Shown here piece after piece: positions 32,457-39,852 of a DNA stretch of 39,852 nucleotides (its first letter is position 1; each line of letters opens with the position of its first letter). Source of the DNA: Phycisphaerae bacterium (GTDB lineage Bacteria > Planctomycetota > Phycisphaerae > UBA1845 > PWPN01); NCBI GenBank assembly GCA_018003015.1, contig JAGNEZ010000004.1, positions 13,478 through 53,329 of the forward strand, written 5' to 3'. The position numbers were made by a program, and so were the translations under genes. The notes beneath the pieces were generated by a model. The model was given only the letters and a program-made list of their open reading frames with translations. It was not told where the DNA came from and ran no database searches.

Positions 32457-34598
32457 TCAGGCCTTGCGGATCGTGGTGATGAAACGCGAGACTCGCCGGT
32501 AGAGGTGAATACCAATCGACTCCCGACGCGCCGGCAGGCAGATCGTTGCCGTCATCCCATGGCCCAGAGTGAGGGTGTCGTCGTGTGCCAGGCGGACCAC
32601 GAGCAGAAAATAGGGTTGCATGGCTTCGCCACTGTCAGCCGTGACGGCGATGTCGCCGCCCGCTACGTGTGTCAGCGTGGGCAGCTCTATTCGGCGGTCG
32701 CCTGCCGCACTCACCCGCTCGATGACGCCGGTCATGATCCTGTTGGCTTCGCTGGCGACCCGGCACTCGACCATTTGCCCGACTCGTGGACGGACGGCGA
32801 ACACATCATCCTCACTGACCAATGCACGAACCTCGGCGGCCCCGGAGACGATCGTGGCGATCTCGCCGCCTGCCGGTATGTGGCAGCCCACGTCGGTGGG
32901 CCGAAGGCATGTGACCAGATGGCCGTCGGCTGGTGCGTACACCTCGAGAGCCGCCGCCTGCTGAGTTCGCCTTTGAACTTCCTGCCGGTACGCGGCCACC
33001 CGCTGCTGCTCCTCGATCGCCTTCGCGGGTTCGCTCAAGCGGTACGCATCACGTCGCACCTCGGCTGCCACCAGGCGGGCTTGAGCTTCCGCAAGCTGCT
33101 CTGTGACGGAGTCATTGCTGAACTGGACAAGGCGGACGCCGGTCGTGACGGCCTGACCGCTCTGGGCGTTGACGGCCACAACAAAGCCGGGCGTTTCTGC
33201 GCGAACCACGGTTTCCTCGCCCGCAAAAACCACACCTGATGTTTGAACGGCCAGTCTCACAGGAATGGTCGCCGCCAGGCAGGGAGCTCCGACAATGGCT
33301 GCCACACTGAGTGCGACGGCACGCCGGCGCACCGGCGCCGTTTCCTCCGCCCGCCACAGGTAGTCCGTCAGCTGCTTCAGGAGCCTTGCCAGCATGTATC
33401 CAAGGTACACCACGCCCAGAGTCAGGCCGACCATGAAGAACCGCGAGGCAAGCACGGTCGTGATCGCGATGAGAACAAGGACGCGGTAACAGGGGGCCAG
33501 CAGTCCGTAAGTCAGGAGGATCAGACGCAGCCGCCGTTCCTGGATTGGCTCCTGCCGAGGAATGCCCAGCAGCCATTTCTTCAGCATGGCGGCCACGTAC
33601 TCGTTCGCCCGCTGACCGAGATTGGCGATCTCGCAGAGATCGCACAGCACGAAGTACCCGTCGTACCGCATGAGCGGGTTGATATTGAACACGACCGTCG
33701 CCGCGCTGGCCAGAAAGATGACATTGAACGCAGTCGCATTCAGCAGGCCGGGCGGCGTCATGGCCCAAACGAACATGGCCATCGACGAGACGATCGTCTC
33801 GAAGTACATGCCGGCGAGGCAGATCACGATTCGCTTGCGCCGGTCGGTCAGGCTCCAGGATGCGGAAGCATCGACGTACGCGCAAGGGACTCCGGCTACG
33901 AGGTACACGCCGAGCGTGGGCACGTGCAGGCCATAGTACTTGCACGCGTAGGCGTGACCGAGTTCATGGATCAGCTTCAGGCCGACGAGCGTGAACCACA
34001 TGATCACCAGATTCTGGGCGGCCAGAAGACCGGACAGGGGGTCCAGTAACTCGTGACGGCGGGAGAAGCCGGTGCAGACCGCCCCGACAACGAGCATGAG
34101 CCAAGCGACAAAGAACCATCGGCTGAAGAGCGGTCTTGCGAGCCGGAGGGTCCGGCCAAGGAATGCATCGGGGTTCCAGAATGGTATATCGAGGTAAACG
34201 AAACTGAACACCCTGGCCCGCTGCTTAGCTGAACGCCGGGCTTTGTACCTGCGATAAAGCGACCGGCCGTCGGTGATGGGCAGGTTGAGGAAACTCGCTC
34301 GATGAAGGAAGAGGATGAACTCGTAGAAGCGGTCCTCCTGGGTGTCCAGCAGATCACCGCTGCTGACCAGGGTTTCGAAGATCTTGCCGAGCGGCCGGTT
34401 CGAGTCCAGGCTGACGAGAACACGGTAGTCGGCAAGGCTGAAACAGTGGCTCTGTCCGGTCACCGGATCGCGCACCACATAGGACGGCGCGCCGCGGAAC
34501 ACATGCCGACTGATCTCGAGGTCGCGGCGAAGGTCCACACGCGTCTGCCGAAGCCTCGCGGCGAGATTCGGAATCGAATTGGAGGAGTCTACAGCCAT
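32457..34598 (-). CDS. M50 intramembrane zinc protease fused to an HlyD-type adaptor
   Basis: This is a 713-residue protein. Residues 35-115 resemble the PqqD-like winged-helix fold (FSLADYRVLVSLDSNRPLGK cut by IFETL). From about 150 come multiple membrane spans with the zinc motif HELGHA at about residue 211 and the third ligand motif NINPLMRYDGY near 306-316: a complete M50/site-2-protease core. Residues 455-713 form a periplasmic HlyD-like part: FAGEETVVRAETPGFVVAV, an Ala/Glu coiled coil (QLAEAQARLVAAEVRRDAY), VYAPADGHLV and a barrel region. Its ATG overlaps the end of the GAF-HlyD gene by 10 bases, so it is the last gene of that operon. Such fusions are known in planctomycetes and some proteobacteria beside large surface proteins; their role is not established. 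It could cut or guide an exported partner at the inner membrane. Confidence 0.87.
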   Translation of the reverse strand: MAVDSSNSIPNLAARLRQTRVDLRRDLEISRHVFRGAPSYVVRDPVTGQSHCFSLADYRVLVSLDSNRPLGKIFETLVSSGDLLDTQEDRFYEFILFLHRASFLNLPITDGRSLYRRYKARRSAKQRARVFSFVYLDIPFWNPDAFLGRTLRLARPLFSRWFFVAWLMLVVGAVCTGFSRRHELLDPLSGLLAAQNLVIMWFTLVGLKLIHELGHAYACKYYGLHVPTLGVYLVAGVPCAYVDASASWSLTDRRKRIVICLAGMYFETIVSSMAMFVWAMTPPGLLNATAFNVIFLASAATVVFNINPLMRYDGYFVLCDLCEIANLGQRANEYVAAMLKKWLLGIPRQEPIQERRLRLILLTYGLLAPCYRVLVLIAITTVLASRFFMVGLTLGVVYLGYMLARLLKQLTDYLWRAEETAPVRRRAVALSVAAIVGAPCLAATIPVRLAVQTSGVVFAGEETVVRAETPGFVVAVNAQSGQAVTTGVRLVQFSNDSVTEQLAEAQARLVAAEVRRDAYRLSEPAKAIEEQQRVAAYRQEVQRRTQQAAALEVYAPADGHLVTCLRPTDVGCHIPAGGEIATIVSGAAEVRALVSEDDVFAVRPRVGQMVECRVASEANRIMTGVIERVSAAGDRRIELPTLTHVAGGDIAVTADSGEAMQPYFLLVVRLAHDDTLTLGHGMTATICLPARRESIGIHLYRRVSRFITTIRKA

Positions 34599-36463
34599 AG
34601 ACGCAGCCGCACGTAATCAACTGCCGAGTGGAACATCACCCACCATGCCGGACGCCGGCCGACGGAGATTCGGGCGACACCCTCCATGCCCGGACGGGCC
34701 CAGGCGGGGGCATTTTCGAGTTCGGCCTCGGCGACGAAAGCCACTTCTCCGTCCCGCACCACCGCATTGGGTTGCAGGCGGCTCAATTGGAATTCGTACG
34801 AAGTTTCCGGACGGGCATGGCAGGCGTAGCGTCCCGACAAGCCCGGGCGGATACCCGAAATCGCCGCCTCGGGCACGCGAAGCTCGAGCTTCCAGCCCTT
34901 CAAGGGGGCAATCCGGAAGAGCGGCGCGCCCTGGGACATGATGCTGCCGACCTTCGTCCTGAGATCACCCTCGATCACTACGCCGTCCATTGGACTCCGG
35001 ATGGTCGCTCGCTCAATCCGGCTTTCGACGACCGCAAGCTGCGCGCGAATCAGCTCTACCTGGGTTTCAGCAAGGCGAGCATCCACCGGTGTCTTCGTCG
35101 CCTTGGCCCGCTGGGCCTCCTGCTCGGCTACCGCGAGTTCCGCCAGGCGCTCCGCCCGCTGAAGGCCAAGTTCCCGCTCGTCCAGCTGGCACAGTATCTC
35201 GCCCTTGGCGACACGATCGCCGGCCGTTTTCCTGACATCCGCGAGGGTGGCATCGTAAGGCAAGCTCACATGTCGCAACTGCCCTGGTTGCACGGTGAAG
35301 TTGACGTACACGGTGTGCTCCAGCGTGCCGAGCACCAACCAGCACGCCAGGGCCGCGCCCGCGGCCAGGGCGATCCTGGCGCCGTGATGCCTCGGGTTCG
35401 CCAAGGCACGGCACACGCCCCCAACGACTTCGACCGCATGTCTCGGCAGACTGCGGCTCGCCTTCTGGAGCAGCAGGAACGCCGCCCCAAAAGGTTGGAC
35501 CGTCTCACTGATCTGTCGAATGACTTCCGGGGAAAACGATGCCGATTCCCTGTGCTGAATGCTGAGAATCGCAACGCAACGATCCTCGATTCTCAGCGGG
35601 ATGGAGCTGACTGGTGCGTTCTTCGCCACCTGGTGCCAACTCCGGTGGAGGCAGAAGCCGACCCTCTCTCCCTCGGACGACAAGGGTTGCTGGGCCTGGT
35701 AGACGATCGGGCGGCCGAAATCGAGACATTCCTCCATGGCTTGCTGGATCGCCAGCATTCCGGGACTGTCGCCATGGATCTCGTCCTGGCCGGAAACGGA
35801 CAGGATGCGAACCCGCCGGCGACGCACGATGCCGATCGCCACGTGCTCGCAGCCGAGGTTGTTCCGCAGCGAGTTGGCAATCGTAAACGCCAGTTCCTCG
35901 GGGGTCTCGCACGTTGCCGCCTTGGCGAGGGCCCGGTTCTGGCCCATGGTTCGCCTCGCTCCGGAGACGCGATCCTTCTCGATTCCACGTGCTGCGTGCA
36001 TCATCAACGCGGCGGCGGACTCCATCATGGTGACACGGACCCGTACGTCCTCCTCGCTCATGCGGGCCACAAGCGAAAGACCCCCGACCACCGTTCCTTC
36101 GGCCCCGCGAACGGGGACGGCGATCAGGCCGAGCTGGAGCGATGAGTGGCGGGCGCTGAGGAGTTTCGCCTGGGGTTGTCCTGAACCGATGGCGATGGTG
36201 AGGTAGTCCTCGACCATGGGGCGCCAGAAGTTGGGGTCGGTGTTGCCCGTATGCTGCTGGTCCTCGATGATGTCCGATGCAAACTGAATGGAAATCGCTG
36301 CAAACGGGCTTTCCGTCTCCCTCGCGATGCACTTGAGGGCTTCAGAGAAGAAGGCCTGCCGCGACACGCAGTCCGCTGCTATGGCCAGGATGGTCTCGTG
36401 CAGATTCGACCGTGCTGCCTTAGCATTGCCCGGCGTCGTGATGGTGGGCGTGTCTGTACTCAT
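34589..36463 (-). CDS. Double-GAF sensor fused to an HlyD-type periplasmic adaptor
   Basis: This is a 624-residue protein. I start it at the ATG at 36463, 34 bases after the PilZ gene; the open frame extends 65 residues upstream, but these are antisense-like and overlap PilZ. No strong ribosome site is visible. Residues 20-150 form a first GAF-like domain (FFSEALKCIARETESPFAAI, GLIAVPVRGAEGTVVGGLSL); residues 170-330 a second (ELAFTIANSLRNNLGCEHVA, PVSSIPLRIEDRCVAILSIQ, FSPEVIRQISETV). One membrane helix follows at about 362-384 (IALAAGAALACWLVLGTL). Residues 390-600 are the HlyD part: LPYDATLADVRKTAGDRVAK, a coiled coil (ELAVAEQEAQRAKA) and IRSPMDGVVIEGDLRTKVGS. The layout puts a small-molecule sensor in the cytoplasm and an export adaptor in the periplasm, in one chain. 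Ligand unknown. Confidence 0.84.
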   Translation of the reverse strand: MSTDTPTITTPGNAKAARSNLHETILAIAADCVSRQAFFSEALKCIARETESPFAAISIQFASDIIEDQQHTGNTDPNFWRPMVEDYLTIAIGSGQPQAKLLSARHSSLQLGLIAVPVRGAEGTVVGGLSLVARMSEEDVRVRVTMMESAAALMMHAARGIEKDRVSGARRTMGQNRALAKAATCETPEELAFTIANSLRNNLGCEHVAIGIVRRRRVRILSVSGQDEIHGDSPGMLAIQQAMEECLDFGRPIVYQAQQPLSSEGERVGFCLHRSWHQVAKNAPVSSIPLRIEDRCVAILSIQHRESASFSPEVIRQISETVQPFGAAFLLLQKASRSLPRHAVEVVGGVCRALANPRHHGARIALAAGAALACWLVLGTLEHTVYVNFTVQPGQLRHVSLPYDATLADVRKTAGDRVAKGEILCQLDERELGLQRAERLAELAVAEQEAQRAKATKTPVDARLAETQVELIRAQLAVVESRIERATIRSPMDGVVIEGDLRTKVGSIMSQGAPLFRIAPLKGWKLELRVPEAAISGIRPGLSGRYACHARPETSYEFQLSRLQPNAVVRDGEVAFVAEAELENAPAWARPGMEGVARISVGRRPAWWVMFHSAVDYVRLRLWL

Positions 36464-36497
36464 GGTTATTCTGGCGACCGGCTCTCCCCTCGCCGTG

Positions 36498-36905
36498 TCA
36501 GGCGAGCAGCGCTGCCGGCAACTCGACAGGCGCGAAGAAACGGAAACCCACCTCGAAGGCGTTCTCGCGAATGAGGCTGCAGCGCACACAGCGCGCAAAC
36601 GTGATCGGCAGATCAAGCTCCTGTCGGTTGAAGCTGAGCAGGTAGATGTCACCAACACCGCAGGGCTCCGGCAGCAGCACCTTGCCGCCGCCCTCCGAGA
36701 TGTCCGCGGTCATTCCGTTTACCTGGTGTTTGTTCCGCTCGCTCGAGTTGCCCGGTTGGAGCGTTACCGCCGTCCTGATCTGGAAGCGAGTGTGACTCCT
36801 CTGCCGACGTACCTCCTCTGCGGTGTTGCGTTCGAGATCCTCGACGAACTCCAGGGCGTCGGTGATGTCTTTGGATGCCGGTCCGTTTTCAAAAGCCTCG
36901 AACAT
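36498..36905 (-). CDS. PilZ-domain c-di-GMP-binding protein
   Basis: This is a 135-residue protein. The ATG at 36905 has GAGG about nine bases upstream; its start overlaps the end of the adaptor gene 36889-37920 by 17 bases, so it sits inside the operon. A helical N-terminus (DALEFVEDLERNTAEEVRRQ) is followed by the PilZ domain from about residue 33: RxxxR with Arg36 and Arg40 (RSHTRF), then DxSxxG with Asp68, Ser70 and Gly73 (ADISEGGG). Both are the c-di-GMP-binding motifs, and both are intact. The ending VGFRFFAP is the usual last PilZ strand. It is most likely a cytoplasmic c-di-GMP receptor acting on the adaptor proteins encoded on each side. That link rests on position only. Confidence 0.87.
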   Translation of the reverse strand: MFEAFENGPASKDITDALEFVEDLERNTAEEVRRQRSHTRFQIRTAVTLQPGNSSERNKHQVNGMTADISEGGGKVLLPEPCGVGDIYLLSFNRQELDLPITFARCVRCSLIRENAFEVGFRFFAPVELPAALLA

Positions 36906-37920
36906 CTTCGCCTGCCTCGCTGCTTCGCCCTCGTGCGGTCCTAGCCGCCGTGTCCGCCGCTGGCTGCGAGGTCGTCGCGAGCCTTGACGGAGCCGACGTA
37001 CTGACCGTCGACGCGGTCTTGGTCGTGAAGTCCACGGCAACCATAAGCCCGGCGATCCAGCCTCCGTCCTCGTTGGGGACCTCCAGCCGGATCCTCACCG
37101 TCTGGCTCCCGGCATCGGCCACGGGACCCACGGACTTGACCGTGCCCGTGCGTGTTTCCCATCGTGAGTCGATCGGCTTGACTTCGGCTCGTTGGCCGTG
37201 GCGTGCCGCTCGTCCCAAGGCCAGCGGACAGTCCACATTGACCAGGAGCGTATCGGTCTGCTCAAGGCGAATCACTGACTCGAGCTCCTCGACACTCTCG
37301 CCCACTTCCTTCAGCCTGGCGGTGACGAAGCCGGAGAACGGCGCCCGCAGTTCGCGCTGGGCAAGGAGTTCACTGTTGATCTGATAAGTCTGTTGGGCTT
37401 TCAGGTGGTCGTGCTTGGCGATCTCTTGGTTGAGGCGCGCCGCATCGAGCCTGGCCTGCGCTTCGCGCAACTCGCGATCGGATGCCGCGGTCTCTTTGTT
37501 CAACTTGGTGAGCCGATTCACTTCGCTCTGCGCGTATTCGAACTCGACTCGAGCAAGGTCGATTTTCAGCGTGGACTCGGCATCAAGGCGCGCACACTCT
37601 GTCTGAGCCTTCTGAACAGCCATGTCCAGACCCACAAGAACGTCACCCTTCCGGACGTGATGGCCTTCTTCGGCCGCGATGATGCAGATACGGCCTTTCT
37701 GGAGACTCGCCAGACTGGCCTTTCGCAGGGGGGCTGTGAAACCGACAGGCAGTTTATCGGCCGCGCCGTTTGCCGTCGACACTGACGCCGGCCTCTCTCG
37801 TTCGTCGGCCAGAACCGACGGGTGCAGCGGGATCACGGCTAGCGCGCAGGGTGCGGAAAGCGCAAGAACAGCTCGTACGCAGAGTTGTCTCCGTCGGTCC
37901 AAGGTACCGCTAATCCTCAA
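36889..37920 (-). CDS. Periplasmic adaptor (HlyD/RND membrane-fusion family)
   Basis: This is a 343-residue protein. The only workable start is TTG: I use 37920, with GGAAGG seven bases upstream; a second TTG at 37902 is possible. The N-terminus has a signal or anchor segment (AVLALSAPCALAVIPL, cleavage near residue 38). Residues 57-100 and 190-215 are the lipoyl-like halves (KGRICIIAAEEGHHVRKGDV and LRAPFSGFVTARLKEVGESV). Residues 100-185 form a long coiled coil (LDAESTLKIDLARVEFEYAQ, LREAQARLDAARLNQEIAKH). A barrel and membrane-proximal part follow, and a Thr/Ser/Ala-rich tail of about 45 residues ends RSSEAGEDVRGF. It is the first gene of the four-gene operon. Partner channel and pump are not visible in the window. 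Confidence 0.82.
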   Translation of the reverse strand: MRISGTLDRRRQLCVRAVLALSAPCALAVIPLHPSVLADERERPASVSTANGAADKLPVGFTAPLRKASLASLQKGRICIIAAEEGHHVRKGDVLVGLDMAVQKAQTECARLDAESTLKIDLARVEFEYAQSEVNRLTKLNKETAASDRELREAQARLDAARLNQEIAKHDHLKAQQTYQINSELLAQRELRAPFSGFVTARLKEVGESVEELESVIRLEQTDTLLVNVDCPLALGRAARHGQRAEVKPIDSRWETRTGTVKSVGPVADAGSQTVRIRLEVPNEDGGWIAGLMVAVDFTTKTASTVSTSAPSRLATTSQPAADTAARTARGRSSEAGEDVRGF

Positions 37921-38214
37921 GCCAAGGCCTTCCCAACATCACGGAACACTGTCTCGTTGTGCTCCGGTCCTGGTATCGACCATACGTGAGGTCGAAGTTA
38001 GCGATGCTGCGGCGGCAACTTCGGCGCGAGGAATCTGAGCCCTAACCGTGCAGCGGTACTGGAAGCACGATGTCTGATAACCTGGGAGTGGGGTGACAGC
38101 GGCCAGGGTTCTTCCCGCACGGCTCTCGAGTTACTGGACTTGCCGGGACCCGTTAAGGCGGGCTACCCGCGGCGAGGCCAAGGCGGGCGTACCCGGCTGG
38201 ACCCCGCCGCCCTC
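37921..38214. other. Gap between the surface-protein gene and the adaptor operon
   Basis: This stretch of nearly 300 bases separates the stop of the adhesin gene from the TTG of the adaptor gene. A 13-base element GCGGG-CTA-CCCGC (38158-38170) is a perfect short hairpin about 45 bases past the adhesin stop and could end or slow transcription. I see no clear -35/-10 pair, so whether the operon has its own promoter is open. Confidence 0.35.
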
Positions 38215-39852
38215 TCATTCGCGGGAGCTTCTTCCACCGACTCGCTCTTGCGATCCCGACGACCCGTCACCGCCCCAACTTCCCGTTAGGTTGCCCAATC
38301 GATGCACCATGCCCCACAGCATGGCTAGCAGGCCGCCATCCGACTCACCACCCCTCGCGGCCGAGCCCGTTACGGCTGCCACCTCGGTCTCGTCGCGCGG
38401 ATGCGCACCCGCCGGCGTGTCGGGCGCCGACCCCGCAGCGGCCGGCGTCAGACCCCGGACGTCGCGCACCTCGAACACGGACTCTACACGTCGCTCGGCA
38501 TAGCCTTTCGGCATATCCGCAGGTTCGACCTTCTGAGCCGGTACGGAAAGCCGCAAATCCAGACCCTGGCCGAGTTTTCGGTCCCCATCCATGTTCACCA
38601 GCAAGTCGGGGGTGGTGACGCCGGCGATGAAGCTCGTGACCGCTGTGGCTGCGGCCATCTCACGGCCGATCGTGGCCGGGTGTAATAGCATAGTCTCGCT
38701 GACGGGAATAGGAGCAGGCGGCTTGCGATCGGCGGCCTCAGCTGGTTCCAGGGGATTCGCATCTGCCAGTGCCGCTTGGCCGAAACCGTCTCTGCCCCCT
38801 CCCCTGAAACCGGCCTGAGCGTCGACCCGCTCATCGCGAGGGTCGGTGATTCCCGTCATGCCCGTCGTGACGTCAGTGCCTGTGTTTGGGCCGGCCATGG
38901 CTTGGGGTGCCACCCCGCCGACAGGCAATGTGGAGGTCACCGCTTGGGTCGGATCCGGGACAACGGTGTCGGTCGGCCATAGTCTCGGCGAGGCGGAATG
39001 GGGTATCGCCAGCTCAATGGTAGGCGGTTGATGAATATCAGCCACCGGCAGTGGCGATGCCGCGGCCGGCAGAGGTTGCGGCTCGATAAAGCCGACCGGA
39101 GGCTCCGCATCTGTCACCGGTGGGACCAGGACATCGGGGGATTGCGTCACGTCCGAGGAAAGGGGCGGTGTTTCGGGCGGCGGCACAGGGGCAGGCGAGT
39201 CGTCTGGCTCGGCTTCCGGTACCGCTGCAGGATCCTCGACCTCGTTCACAGCAACAATTGCGCTGGTCGTCGCCTGTCCGCCTTGGCCATCGCTGACCTG
39301 ATAGGTGAACGTGTCGGTGCCGCTGAAGTTGGCCTCTGGTGTATAGGTGAACGAGCCGTCGGCATTCAAGGCCACATGGCCGTGCTCGGCATCCTGGATG
39401 AGGCTGGCCGACAGGGTGTCACCGTCCAGGTCGGTGTCGTTGGCGAGCACGCCCTGGGCGGCATCCACACTGAGCGTCCCATCCTCGTCCACGGTGTGCG
39501 AATCCGAATCGGCGACCGGTGCATCGTTCGTCGGCGTGACCGTGACCATGGCGGTCGCGGTTGCCTGCCCACCCTGGCCATCGCTGACCTGATAGGTGAA
39601 CGTGTCGGTGCCGCTGAAGTTGGCCTCTGGTGTATAGGTGAACGAGCCGTCGGCATTCAAGGCCACATGGCCGTGCTCGGCATCCTGGGTGAGGCTGGCC
39701 GACAGGGTGTCACCGTCCAGGTCGATGTCGTTGGCGAGCACGCCCTGGGCGGCATCCACACTGAGCGTCCCATCCTCGTCCACGGTGTGCGAATCCGAAT
39801 CGGCGACCGGTGCATCGTTCGTCGGCGTGACCGTGACCATGGCGGTCGCGGT
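38215..39852 (-). CDS. C-terminal part of a large cadherin-like (tandem-95/VCBS) surface protein
   Basis: The frame enters from the right edge with no start in view; 545 residues are visible. The first 200 residues are two full copies of a 97-residue calcium-binding cadherin-like repeat plus the end of an earlier one: NDAPVADSDSHTVDEDGTLS, GVLANDTDLDGDTLSASL, NADGSFTYTPEANFSGTDTF and YQVSDGQGGQA. This is the tandem-95 or VCBS pattern of giant adhesins. Then follow about 200 residues rich in Pro, Ala, Glu and Asp, a probable wall-spanning or disordered linker, and a C-terminal part (MLLHPATIGREMAAATAVTS, LLVNMDGDRKLGQGLDLRLS, GLLAMLWGMVHRLGNLTGSW). No RTX nonapeptides, LPxTG or PEP-CTERM tail is present. 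The gene precedes the M50/HlyD operon and is its likely client, by inference. Confidence 0.83.
   Translation of the reverse strand, partial: TATAMVTVTPTNDAPVADSDSHTVDEDGTLSVDAAQGVLANDIDLDGDTLSASLTQDAEHGHVALNADGSFTYTPEANFSGTDTFTYQVSDGQGGQATATAMVTVTPTNDAPVADSDSHTVDEDGTLSVDAAQGVLANDTDLDGDTLSASLIQDAEHGHVALNADGSFTYTPEANFSGTDTFTYQVSDGQGGQATTSAIVAVNEVEDPAAVPEAEPDDSPAPVPPPETPPLSSDVTQSPDVLVPPVTDAEPPVGFIEPQPLPAAASPLPVADIHQPPTIELAIPHSASPRLWPTDTVVPDPTQAVTSTLPVGGVAPQAMAGPNTGTDVTTGMTGITDPRDERVDAQAGFRGGGRDGFGQAALADANPLEPAEAADRKPPAPIPVSETMLLHPATIGREMAAATAVTSFIAGVTTPDLLVNMDGDRKLGQGLDLRLSVPAQKVEPADMPKGYAERRVESVFEVRDVRGLTPAAAGSAPDTPAGAHPRDETEVAAVTGSAARGGESDGGLLAMLWGMVHRLGNLTGSWGGDGSSGSQERVGGRSSRE
39255..39852 (-). 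repeat. 291-bp tandem repeat coding for cadherin-like domains
   Basis: The unit at about 39546-39836 repeats the unit at about 39255-39545 with a period of 291 bp (97 codons). Away from the unit edges I count only two or three base differences. The last 12 bases of the window begin a further copy. The total copy number cannot be known from this window. Confidence 0.9.

Noticed and set aside
34628-36145. Open frame of 505 codons on the plus strand across the GAF-HlyD gene
   Set aside because: It is a shadow of a GC-rich gene; the product has no domain features and the sense frame shows GAF, membrane helix and HlyD parts.

Overview
The window reads as a high-GC chromosomal segment of a planctomycete, most likely of the Phycisphaerae type. 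This is inferred from gene content: an H-X9-DG-like prepilin protein, a PEP-CTERM protein, dockerin-ended proteins with pre-peptidase C-terminal (PPC) domains, a YdjY-domain lipoprotein, thrombospondin type 3 repeats, and an M50 peptidase fused to an HlyD-type adaptor. No rRNA, tRNA, CRISPR array, transposase or phage gene was found. Both ends of the window fall inside near-identical tandem repeats, so it may be a whole contig that broke at repeats; the genes at both ends are incomplete.

Positions 1-14333, all on the minus strand, form an exported-protein region. It holds a repeat-rich beta-strand protein cut by the left edge (1-1357), an 80-residue lipoprotein, a thrombospondin type 3 repeat protein, a YdjY-domain lipoprotein, a sialidase-like dockerin protein (5127-8141), a 1718-residue multidomain dockerin protein (8290-13446) and a 247-residue PEP-CTERM protein (13590-14333). 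The last three share a home-made set of beta-sandwich modules. Positions 14883-20967 on the plus strand hold a prepilin-like protein, a double sialidase-like protein whose second half is a relative of 5127-8141, and a five-heme cytochrome c with a fibronectin III tail that is broken by a one-base frameshift. Positions 21180-26060 on the minus strand hold a candidate clan CD (caspase-fold) protein, a lipoprotein, an S41 peptidase with a PDZ-like region, and a degenerate receiver protein with a cysteine cluster.

Positions 26506-32365 match, gene for gene, the Escherichia coli cecR-ybhGFSR drug-efflux locus: a TetR regulator, divergent from an adaptor, a double ATPase and two ABC-2 permeases joined by overlapping start and stop codons. 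The 73-base control region has two back-to-back promoters over a palindrome, and both start codons lie where the transcripts should begin, so both messages look leaderless.

Positions 32457-39852 on the minus strand are the most unusual part. A tandem cadherin-like (tandem-95/VCBS type) surface protein runs in from the right edge. It is followed by a tight four-gene operon: a periplasmic adaptor, a PilZ domain protein with intact c-di-GMP-binding motifs, a double-GAF sensor fused through one membrane helix to an HlyD adaptor, and an intramembrane M50 zinc protease fused to an HlyD adaptor. The layout suggests a c-di-GMP- and ligand-sensing export or surface-release machine for the neighbouring adhesin, with no ABC ATPase in view. 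That role is inference.
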